Positions 1 through 5,328 of a stretch of 6,718 bases of DNA are shown here, one piece after another (the first letter of the stretch is position 1; each line of letters starts with the position of its first letter). Made by a program: the position numbers and the translations under genes. The notes beneath the pieces were generated by a model, which did not search any database, was not told where the DNA came from, and saw only the letters and a program-made list of their open reading frames with translations. Source of the stretch: an uncultured Chlamydiae bacterium (lineage in GTDB: Bacteria > Chlamydiota > Chlamydiia > Chlamydiales > SM23-39); the NCBI GenBank assembly GCA_903909295.1, contig CAIVVG010000140.1:1-6718 (forward strand), written 5' to 3'.

Positions 1-2
1 GT

Positions 3-1238
3 GGTTGCGTGCCCCCTATCAGTTATCAGTTTGTCGGTGCGGGAACGAACCAAATCAACAACGTTGATCTTCAAAACCAGCTTGGAACTTGCAATGTTGC
101 GATCGATACGACGGGGACCACAGGAGCTGGCACAGGAGCCATTACGATCTCAAGTTCCCTCAGTTGGGGGGCTAACTCATTGACCTTGACGGCGGCAGGA
201 GCTGTAGATATCCAAAATGACTTCATGACAACGGGCGCCCTTACGATCTCTTCTGTAACCAATGTGACGGTCTCTTCTGCCGCCTCAATTTCTGTAGGAA
301 GTACAACCATTACAGCCGGAGGCAATATTCGGATTGAAGCCCCACTGACCCTCACATCGACAGGTTCTGCTATTTTTAATTCGAGCGGAAATATTCTCTT
401 TACGGGCGCTGTCACCAGTTCTGGTACCAATTCTTTTCTAGCAACCCAGAGCATCATTGTTTCAGCTAACTTAACTACGAACCAGGCCAATTTAACCCTC
501 TCTGCAGGAAATACACTTTCCCTGAACAATGCCCTGACTTTAGCCACTACCAATGGGAATATCAATTGCACTGGAGCTCTAGGACTGGCGATCAACGCCC
601 CCTTAACATTGACGGGGGGCCATGCAACCGCCTTTAATTCTTCCGGCGATATAGATATCGCGAACTCGATCTTCTCGACGATCGGCGCCCCTCCAGGATC
701 TACAGTTACTTTTTCAGCTGGAGGGGATATCAATGTGACTGATAATGTTACATCGGTGGGAGGCTCTAACTATTCTTTTATAGCAGGGAATAACTTCAAT
801 GTGCCAATTCTCGCACAAATAGAAACGCAGAATGAAGGAAGTCTGACCTTTGTGGCAGATAATAATTTCCAATCTCCAGAAGTCGGATTAGGAATTATCA
901 ACATTGTCAACAATGCCCAAGTAGGCACTAATTCAGATATTGTGAGCCATGGCAAACTCAGCTTCTACACCTCCTTTCCCGACGTGAACTCGTTTCCTTC
1001 TTTAGTCAATAACGTCCCCGTGGTCTCCAGTTCGGGAACCTCTGGCATCTATTTTGATCCCAATATAAACCGAGGACTTTTTCCTTACGCCCTTTTTTAC
1101 CAATTTTCTTCTGGTAACTCCATATTGGTTATTCCCGCAGGAGAGATCAACGCAGCGCTTGCCTCTATCCTAGAACAGGCGGAGAAGAAAGTTCCCGAAT
1201 CGCAGCGTAAAACATCATCCCCCTGCCAAGGACAATAG
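3..1238 (+). CDS. TpsA-type filamentous haemagglutinin-like exoprotein (partial, C-terminal part)
   Basis: This is the C-terminal ~411 residues of a large secreted protein. The frame is open at the left edge, so the signal peptide and the N-terminal TPS secretion domain are outside the window, and the GTG at 9 is not a real start. The visible part is low in charge and rich in G, S, T, N and I. It repeats short strands of the type LTLTAAG-(I/V)-x-I, the usual look of a right-handed beta-helix in FHA/HMW1-like adhesins. Counted from the GTG, residues 111-129 and 197-215 are similar (APLTLT...FNSSG-x-I). Regularity fades after about residue 265, and the protein ends in a more charged tail (EQAEKKVPESQRK) with a Cys four residues from the end. 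No toxin-like C-terminal domain is recognisable. A TpsB transporter starts 45 bp downstream, which strongly supports the TpsA call. The substrate or adhesion target cannot be told. Confidence 0.85.
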   Translation, partial: GCVPPISYQFVGAGTNQINNVDLQNQLGTCNVAIDTTGTTGAGTGAITISSSLSWGANSLTLTAAGAVDIQNDFMTTGALTISSVTNVTVSSAASISVGSTTITAGGNIRIEAPLTLTSTGSAIFNSSGNILFTGAVTSSGTNSFLATQSIIVSANLTTNQANLTLSAGNTLSLNNALTLATTNGNINCTGALGLAINAPLTLTGGHATAFNSSGDIDIANSIFSTIGAPPGSTVTFSAGGDINVTDNVTSVGGSNYSFIAGNNFNVPILAQIETQNEGSLTFVADNNFQSPEVGLGIINIVNNAQVGTNSDIVSHGKLSFYTSFPDVNSFPSLVNNVPVVSSSGTSGIYFDPNINRGLFPYALFYQFSSGNSILVIPAGEINAALASILEQAEKKVPESQRKTSSPCQGQ

Positions 1239-1283
1239 TGTGTGTGATAAAAAACATTTTTTTGGATACAGTGAAATAACGCT

Positions 1284-2873
1284 ATGAAAAAATTGTGGTT
1301 CTTTTTTTTAATCGCCCTCCTTCCCGCTTTTGCAGAGCAAATTGTTCTGAAGGGCATTGTCATCGTTCCCGCGAGAGAAGACCTATCCGCCCTCCATCGC
1401 AAAGAGGGGATTGTGTTCGACATGCCCAACGTAGATCGAACAGGGATTGACGAAGCTCTCACCCCCTACCTCGGCGAGCCCATCGATGAAGAAAAAGTAC
1501 AAGAGTTAAAAAATACCGTCCTTGATTTTTGCAATAGCAAAAACCTCTTTGCCACAGTGATTGTCCCCGAGCAAGAGATTACAGATGGGATTTTGATTGT
1601 GGAGATTCTGATTTCCAAAGTAGCGGATGTCAGTTTTGATGGACAGAAGTGGTTTGCTCCCTTTGTCTTTGAGAGAGGAGTGTCTCTGAAATCGGGCGAC
1701 GTGCTCGACCAAAACGTGCTCCTGAACGACCTCGCCTTCTTGAATACAAACCCCTCCCATCAAACAGATGTATTTTTATCTCCTGGAGATGAGCCAGGGA
1801 CGACCGATCTGGAGTTTTTAACGAGAGACAAATTCCCCCTCCATTTTTATGCGGGGGGCGATAGCACCGGAGTCCAGTCAGTCGATCGCATTCGCCTCTT
1901 CGGCGGCCTCCGGTGGGACGATGCCTTTCACATCGGGGATGTTTTGAGCTACCAGTACACCGCCTCTCCCGATTTTCATGAGTTTCAATCGCACGTCATG
2001 TCTTATATTTCCAATCTTCCCAATCAAGACCTCCTTACAATTTTGGGCGTTTATGGACAGGTATATCCCAAAATCGTCGGCTTCCGCAGCCAGGGAAGTG
2101 CCGCCCAAGCCTCAGGAATTTACAGCTGGCTCTTCAAGCCGCTCTATCGCAAATTCAAGCACGAAGTCTCTTTCGGGCTCACCTATAAGTACCTCGACTC
2201 CAACCTCTTTTTCTTAGGCACAATAGAAGAACTCCCCGTCGTACAGCAGAAAGTCAATATCACCGAGATCCAAGCAGGGTACTACTTGAGTTATGAAGGG
2301 GACCGGCACCAAACTACATTCGATGCGCAAATTTTTATCTCCCCCCAAAAAGGGATGTTGCCCGACCAGACAACCGCCGACTACAACGCCCTCAGGCCCG
2401 GCAGCTCAGTCCGCTTCGTCTATGGCAATGCAACCCTTTCCTACCGCTACCAAATTTGGAAAGACTGCGCCTTCTCTATGGTGTTGAACGGCCAAGGAGC
2501 ATCAGGTCCCCTCCAGTCCAGCGAACAGTACAGTTTAGGAGGGATGAACTCGGTCAGAGGCTATGAACAGTCCCAATTCCTCGCCGATAACGCCTTCTGT
2601 GGCAATTTTGAACTGTGGCTCCCCGGCATTTCGGTGATTCCCAATGCGGATGACAGAGCCAACCTCGTCCTTTTTTGCGATCTAGGGTACGGCGCCAACT
2701 ACCAACAAACCAACGGCTTTCAGCACCAGTTCCTGGCCGGCGTAGGCCCCAGCTTTCGCTATACAGTAGCCCCCTATTTCTCTCTTCGCGCGGAATACGG
2801 TTTTCACCTTCACGATATTCCCGGAGGAGCTGCTCTGGGCCGATTTTACTTATCCGCCATCTTGGGGTATTGA
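1284..2873 (+). CDS. TpsB outer-membrane transporter, FhaC/ShlB/HecB family
   Basis: This 529-residue protein is predicted to be the outer-membrane pore that secretes the TpsA encoded just upstream. It starts with a signal peptide (MKKLW, a hydrophobic run, AFA-E at about residue 18). Two POTRA-like domains follow. The first, about 19-112, ends in the family pattern P-x-Q-x-I-x-DG-x-L-x-(I/V)-E (PEQEITDGILIVEI, 95-108). The second is about 113-181. Residues ~185-529 form a 345-residue beta-barrel with alternating hydrophobic strands and a terminal aromatic residue (LSAILGY). Two TpsB signature motifs are present: VRGY at 424-427 (tip of loop L6) and F-x-D-x-G at 464-468 (FCDLG). In FhaC the Arg and Asp of these motifs pair inside the barrel. 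Length matches the family (~550). The mature protein begins almost at POTRA1, so the usual N-terminal plug helix H1 seems reduced or absent. No clear Shine-Dalgarno precedes the ATG; the signal peptide fixes the start. Confidence 0.93.
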   Translation: MKKLWFFFLIALLPAFAEQIVLKGIVIVPAREDLSALHRKEGIVFDMPNVDRTGIDEALTPYLGEPIDEEKVQELKNTVLDFCNSKNLFATVIVPEQEITDGILIVEILISKVADVSFDGQKWFAPFVFERGVSLKSGDVLDQNVLLNDLAFLNTNPSHQTDVFLSPGDEPGTTDLEFLTRDKFPLHFYAGGDSTGVQSVDRIRLFGGLRWDDAFHIGDVLSYQYTASPDFHEFQSHVMSYISNLPNQDLLTILGVYGQVYPKIVGFRSQGSAAQASGIYSWLFKPLYRKFKHEVSFGLTYKYLDSNLFFLGTIEELPVVQQKVNITEIQAGYYLSYEGDRHQTTFDAQIFISPQKGMLPDQTTADYNALRPGSSVRFVYGNATLSYRYQIWKDCAFSMVLNGQGASGPLQSSEQYSLGGMNSVRGYEQSQFLADNAFCGNFELWLPGISVIPNADDRANLVLFCDLGYGANYQQTNGFQHQFLAGVGPSFRYTVAPYFSLRAEYGFHLHDIPGGAALGRFYLSAILGY

Positions 2874-3559
2874 TGAAGATTCTACTTACGCTTCTTCTCT
2901 GTTTTTGCACCATCAGCGGATTTACCAAAACAATGGCTGGTAAGGTGGTTGCAGTAGAAGGAAAAGCGACGGTTGCTCCCAAGGGTAAGAAAAATCGGAA
3001 ATTAGCCCGCGGCTCAGTGATTTTTACGGACGAGATGATCCACGTTGAGGGCGCCTCCAAACTCCAAGTCCGGTTTACCGATGGGAGCTTGATCAATCTC
3101 ATCCCCAATACCAAGTACCAGATCAACGCCTATAGCTATACAAACCAAACTAGCTCCAACCAATATATCGGCCAAGTCTTTACCGGAGGTTTCAGACACA
3201 TCACCGGAGATATCGCCAAGACCAATCCCGATAAAGTACAAGTGAAAACCCCCACAGCCACCATCGGCGTGAGGGGGACTTCCTTTGAAGTACTGGTCAC
3301 CCCCAACCAGGGGACCATCGTGGGTTGCGAATTAGGCCAAATCAACCTCTCCACACCGACAGGAAGCATCGCACTCGGCCCATCGGCCCCCTTCCAGTTC
3401 TCTACTGTCTCCTCCCCTGGCGCTCGCCCCGAAGGACTCACCGCCAGACCCCCCCATTTTTCTGAGGCCCTCTTCTCCTCTCCTAGCCAAGGCGTCCCGA
3501 CGACCTCGCAAGGCCATTTAGGCACCGCCCCCGCTGTGCGCGTTAAAGGCGGATGCTAA
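2873..3559 (+). CDS. Exported FecR-domain protein of the TPS operon
   Basis: This 228-residue protein has a hydrophobic export signal (MKILLTLLLCFCTISGF). Its FecR domain (PF04773 type) spans about residues 22-141: a V-x-x-VEG-x-x-T start at 25-33, then LARG-x-x-I at 44-50, LQVRFTDGSLINL at 64-76, a GGFR turn at 105-108, and the hallmark KTPTATIGVRGTSFEV at 125-140. FecR itself is a periplasmic sigma regulator, but stand-alone exported FecR domains like this lack its inner-membrane anti-sigma part, and no ECF sigma gene is near. After residue ~160 the chain is a Pro/Ser/Thr/Gly-rich, probably unstructured tail ending in GGC. Excluding the signal, Cys152 and Cys228 are the only cysteines. The ATG overlaps the tpsB stop (TGATG), indicating translational coupling; a GGGG run 6 nt upstream may help initiation. 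Longer upstream starts in the same frame lie inside tpsB and would bury the signal peptide. A role as TPS accessory or cell-surface anchor is inference only. Confidence 0.85.
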   Translation: MKILLTLLLCFCTISGFTKTMAGKVVAVEGKATVAPKGKKNRKLARGSVIFTDEMIHVEGASKLQVRFTDGSLINLIPNTKYQINAYSYTNQTSSNQYIGQVFTGGFRHITGDIAKTNPDKVQVKTPTATIGVRGTSFEVLVTPNQGTIVGCELGQINLSTPTGSIALGPSAPFQFSTVSSPGARPEGLTARPPHFSEALFSSPSQGVPTTSQGHLGTAPAVRVKGGC

Positions 3560-3653
3560 AATTCATTGCGCCGGACTAGCGGCTCAAAAGAACCCCAAAA
3601 TCGATCAAAATTTTTATTTAAAATAAAACATCCTTTTATGGTATGTCAGAATT
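3560..3653. other. Intergenic region after the tps-fecR operon
   Basis: This gap separates the fecR-like gene from the DUF4239 gene. It contains a short GCCG/CGGC inverted repeat (3570-3573 with 3580-3583, six-base loop) and then a degenerate copy of the palindromic element found at 4828-4997. An AT-rich run follows (3611-3628, nearly self-complementary). TAAAAT at 3619-3624 could serve as a -10 box for the downstream gene, but no matching -35 box is evident. No convincing intrinsic terminator with a T-tract was found. Confidence 0.4.
3580..3625. repeat. Degenerate half-copy of the 4828-4997 palindromic element
   Basis: These 46 bases align without gaps to 4947-4992, the outer part of the right arm of the large palindrome, with 36 of 46 identical by hand count (about 78%). 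The shared core is CGGC-x-CAAAAGAACCCC/A-AAAATCGA followed by an AT-rich run. The remainder of the element, including the matching second arm, is absent. It lies just upstream of the DUF4239 gene and may supply part of its promoter or a 5' leader. Confidence 0.6.
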
Positions 3654-4445
3654 ATGATTGAACTCACAAGTGCACTAGGTTGGGCGCTATCCTCTCTAAT
3701 CGTTGTCGCTTGCTCGGCGATATTCTATAGCACCCTCCTCTTCTTCGCCCGCAGAAAGGTCAATCCCGAAGTGTTGAAAAGACACCATGATGTGGCTGGA
3801 TTTGCGTTTAGCGTCATCGGAATTCTCTACAGCGTGCTCCTCGGATTTGTGGTCGTAAACGCGCAGAACCGCTACGACTCCCTTTTGCAAACAGTCAACG
3901 AAGAGGCCGATTGCTTGGGCTGTTTGTACCGAGATTCGGGACTCTTTTCCCCTCCAGAACGCGACGGCATCCGCGGAGCGATCGTGGACTATATCAAATA
4001 TGCCACTGACGAAGAGTGGTCAGCCCTTTCCCGCGCAAGAAAGATTCCATCACTCAGAAAGTCTGCGACAAAAGATCTGTGGAGTCAAATTTATTCCGTG
4101 ATGCCAACTACTGAAAAGGAAAATATTTGGTACGCCGAGGCAATCAAAAAGATGAACGAATTTGCCACAGCTCGCCTCAAACGGCAGTTGAATTTCAATC
4201 AACACATTAGCCCGATGATGTGGGCCTTATTGTTAGTTGGAGCCGCCATCACGATTGGTTTTATCTTTTTCTTCTCTATGGATAGTCTCTACGCTCACAT
4301 GCTCTTGATCGCCACCTTGAGCGGCTACATCAACTTTTTGCTCTTCCTCATCTATTGCTTAGATCACATCTTCAATGGTCCCCTCGGCCTCAAGCCAGAG
4401 ACCCTCCTGGACCTCCTCAATGTCTTCAAAATTTGGACTCAATAA
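3654..4445 (+). CDS. DUF4239 / bestrophin-like inner-membrane protein
   Basis: This 263-residue predicted inner-membrane protein has four hydrophobic segments: about residues 8-31, 48-68, 187-208 and 213-236. They form two pairs of helices separated by a ~115-residue soluble domain. The second segment, with HHDVAGFAFSVIGILYSVLL (44-63) and GFVVVNA just after, matches the conserved N-terminal signature of DUF4239 proteins (PF14023, called bestrophin-like). The motif IFNGPLGLKPE after the last helix matches the family's usual closing segment (F-x-GP-L-x-x-x-P-E). The biochemical function of the family is not established; distant likeness to bestrophin anion channels is the only hint. ATG 3654 is chosen because the nearby upstream ATGs (3639 and 3643) are in other frames and soon stop. 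No clear Shine-Dalgarno is visible. The gene appears to be separate from the tps operon. Its stop overlaps by a few bases the 3' end of a minus-strand reading frame. Confidence 0.85.
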   Translation: MIELTSALGWALSSLIVVACSAIFYSTLLFFARRKVNPEVLKRHHDVAGFAFSVIGILYSVLLGFVVVNAQNRYDSLLQTVNEEADCLGCLYRDSGLFSPPERDGIRGAIVDYIKYATDEEWSALSRARKIPSLRKSATKDLWSQIYSVMPTTEKENIWYAEAIKKMNEFATARLKRQLNFNQHISPMMWALLLVGAAITIGFIFFFSMDSLYAHMLLIATLSGYINFLLFLIYCLDHIFNGPLGLKPETLLDLLNVFKIWTQ

Positions 4446-4792
4446 ATCTTAAGTTGCTTGTGGTTAGGATGGACCCTTTGAGCAAGCTCTTTGGATGGAT
4501 AGAATCCAAAATGTTCCGATTTTCCAGATAAGAGAGACTTGGATAGGTTCTTAGCCTGAACTCTCCAGATCTTTTTTTCCTCTACACGCCACTCATCCAG
4601 TTGTTGTAGAGGAGGAGCAGGCTTATTGGGTGTTTTTCGTTCCAACCGTTCTAGAAACGCAATACAGCTTTCGGGATCAAACGTCGCGAGGACTCGAGTG
4701 ACCTCCTCTCCGTGTACCAAAACTCGCCCTGCGTCTAGCTGAACCGTTTCCAGTACCCTGCTCCAAGAGCATTCTGTTAGGAATGAAACCAC
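4439..4792 (-). CDS. Hypothetical protein, possibly a 5'-truncated gene remnant
   Basis: I do not recognise this 117-residue reading frame (GTG start, TGA stop). Its composition is protein-like: mixed acidic and basic residues, few rare residues, and plausible amphipathic stretches such as DPESCIAFLERLERKTPN. No signal peptide, membrane segment or known motif is visible. The frame stays open 39 bases upstream of the GTG to position 4831, and those codons also read like protein (GWYVSEDLAKR). It then hits a TAG that lies within the terminal repeat of the palindromic element (4828-4997). The simplest reading is that the element, or the GC-rich block behind it, cut off the 5' part of a longer gene, leaving a remnant. 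It could also be an intact small gene using GTG 4792 with no obvious ribosome site. It converges on the DUF4239 gene and overlaps its end by 7 bases. Confidence 0.4.
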   Translation of the reverse strand: MVSFLTECSWSRVLETVQLDAGRVLVHGEEVTRVLATFDPESCIAFLERLERKTPNKPAPPLQQLDEWRVEEKKIWRVQAKNLSKSLLSGKSEHFGFYPSKELAQRVHPNHKQLKIY

Positions 4793-4827
4793 TCGTTTAG
4801 CTAAATCTTCGCTTACATACCACCCAA

Positions 4828-4997
4828 GAACCTATCTCAATAAAATTTTTCGTCGATTTTTGGGATTATTTTGGCCGCTTTTCGATCCAAAAGTTGGGGG
4901 TAATATCGACCAGAAGTATATTGCCCCCAACTTTTGGATCGAAAATCGGCGCAAAAGAACCCAAAAATCGACTGAAACTTTTTATTGAGATAGGTTC
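4828..4997. mobile_element. Large palindromic repeat, MITE-like element
   Basis: Left arm 4828-4906 and right arm 4918-4997 are reverse complements. By hand alignment 70 of 80 columns match, with nine mismatches and one single-base gap, around an 11-nt loop (4907-4917). The outer 18 bp (GAACCTATCTC then AATAAAA) and an inner run of 22 bp around GATCCAAAAGTTGGGGG are perfect. CAAG occurs directly outside both ends (4825-4828 and 4997-5000) and could be a 4-bp target duplication; its G and C also extend the palindrome by one pair. No coding capacity is present. The structure fits a non-autonomous miniature inverted-repeat element. Transcribed from either strand it would fold into an ~80-bp hairpin, so it could also end or stabilise transcripts, for example from the minus-strand lipase gene. 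A partial second copy lies at 3580-3625. Confidence 0.75.
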
Positions 4998-5114
4998 AAG
5001 GAGGCGCCCTGATTTTGGGTCAGGCGAAGCCGACTCTTAAAGCAGCGGAGGCCCAAAGGGTTGGGCGATGCAGGAGGATCCCAAAAGCAGTGGCTGCCCG
5101 ACGAAGCCCGGGGT

Positions 5115-5141
5115 CCCCGAAGAACGCCCCGTTCTTTGGGG
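5115..5141. repeat. Strong hairpin, 12-bp stem with 3-nt loop
   Basis: CCCCGAAGAACG (5115-5126) pairs with CGTTCTTTGGGG (5130-5141) around CCC, with a single G-T wobble. No T-tract follows on either strand, so it is not a standard intrinsic terminator. It is the strongest short stem in the GC-rich block and would fold on either strand's transcript. Confidence 0.6.
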
Positions 5142-5148
5142 TAAGGCG

Positions 5149-5166
5149 TCGGCACAGCCGATTTTT
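5149..5166 (+). terminator. Possible weak intrinsic terminator
   Basis: TCGGC-ACA-GCCGA is followed at once by five T (5162-5166), the form of a short Rho-independent terminator for + strand transcription. The stem is only 5 bp and no + strand gene ends nearby, so it may just be part of the structured block. Confidence 0.2.
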
Positions 5167-5300
5167 GAATCACGAGCGGTATACATCCTCAACGTCTTGC
5201 AAAAGGATTTAAAAATTTATACCATTGAGGACGCAGAGATTGCAGGGGCGGTAATTACCAGTCTTACTTGCTTAGCATCACCGAAATTCCTCAGCCTAGT

Positions 5301-5328
5301 AACTTTTTGATAAGATGCGGAAAAAGTT
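5301..5328 (-). terminator. AT-rich inverted repeat at the end of the lipase gene
   Basis: AACTTTTT (5301-5308) and AAAAAGTT (5321-5328) are perfect inverted repeats around 12 bases and touch the stop codon of the minus-strand lipase gene. On the lipase transcript the downstream arm ends the hairpin without a long U-tract, and the stem is mostly A-U, so terminator activity is uncertain. Confidence 0.25.

Larger units (their letters stand above)
4998..5327. other. Gene-free region: GC-rich hairpin-rich block, then ~160 bp of unclear sequence
   Basis: From about 4998 to 5161 the sequence is clearly richer in G and C than its flanks and holds several close inverted repeats: GCCCAA/TTGGGC (5051-5066), a 12-bp stem (5115-5141) and TCGGC/GCCGA with five T (5149-5166). 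Several overlapping reading frames of 60-80 codons exist on both strands here. They have low-complexity Arg/Pro/Gly-rich products and no good start context, so I do not call them genes. This block may be a dispersed intergenic repeat. The remaining ~160 bases are ordinary in composition. One + strand frame there (about 5182-5310) reads fairly like protein (KDLKIYTIEDAEIAGAVI) and may be a gene relic, but it has no start of its own. Confidence 0.4.

Noticed and set aside
71..733. 220-codon open frame on the minus strand inside the exoprotein gene
   Set aside because: It is a shadow of the repetitive, stop-poor TpsA sequence; its Val/Ala/Pro/Glu-rich product is of the kind produced by reading beta-helix codons in reverse, and it has no recognisable domain.
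1..1283. CDI-type toxin module at the end of the exoprotein
   Set aside because: The C-terminus runs from beta-helix into a short charged tail with no toxin-like domain, and no immunity-like small gene follows; tpsB starts 45 bp later.
1239..1283. Intrinsic terminator between tpsA and tpsB
   Set aside because: There is an A-run followed by a T-run (around 1249-1263), but no GC stem, and the close spacing favours co-transcription.
2675..2872. Extended N-terminus for the FecR-like protein
   Set aside because: The extra 66 residues are Arg/Ser/Pro-rich, lie wholly inside tpsB in another frame, and would place the signal peptide internally. ATG 2873 gives a clean signal peptide and stop-start overlap.
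2554..3126. 190-codon minus-strand frame across the tpsB-fecR junction
   Set aside because: It overlaps two well-supported + strand genes, and its Arg/Trp/Ser-rich product shows no motif.
5071..5076. AGGAGG-like ribosome binding site near 5071-5076
   Set aside because: No start codon at suitable spacing opens a convincing gene; the only downstream GTG (about 5091) leads into the low-complexity Arg/Pro-rich frame.
4998..5166. tRNA or known structured RNA in the GC-rich block
   Set aside because: The stems are separate simple hairpins; no cloverleaf, T-loop or CCA-type acceptor stem could be built.
5015..5212. 65-codon + strand frame, and the 63-codon minus-strand frame over the same GC-rich block (4982-5173)
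   Set aside because: Both are low-complexity products of GC-rich, stop-poor DNA. Neither has a ribosome site at the right distance, and the minus-strand one ends inside the palindromic element.
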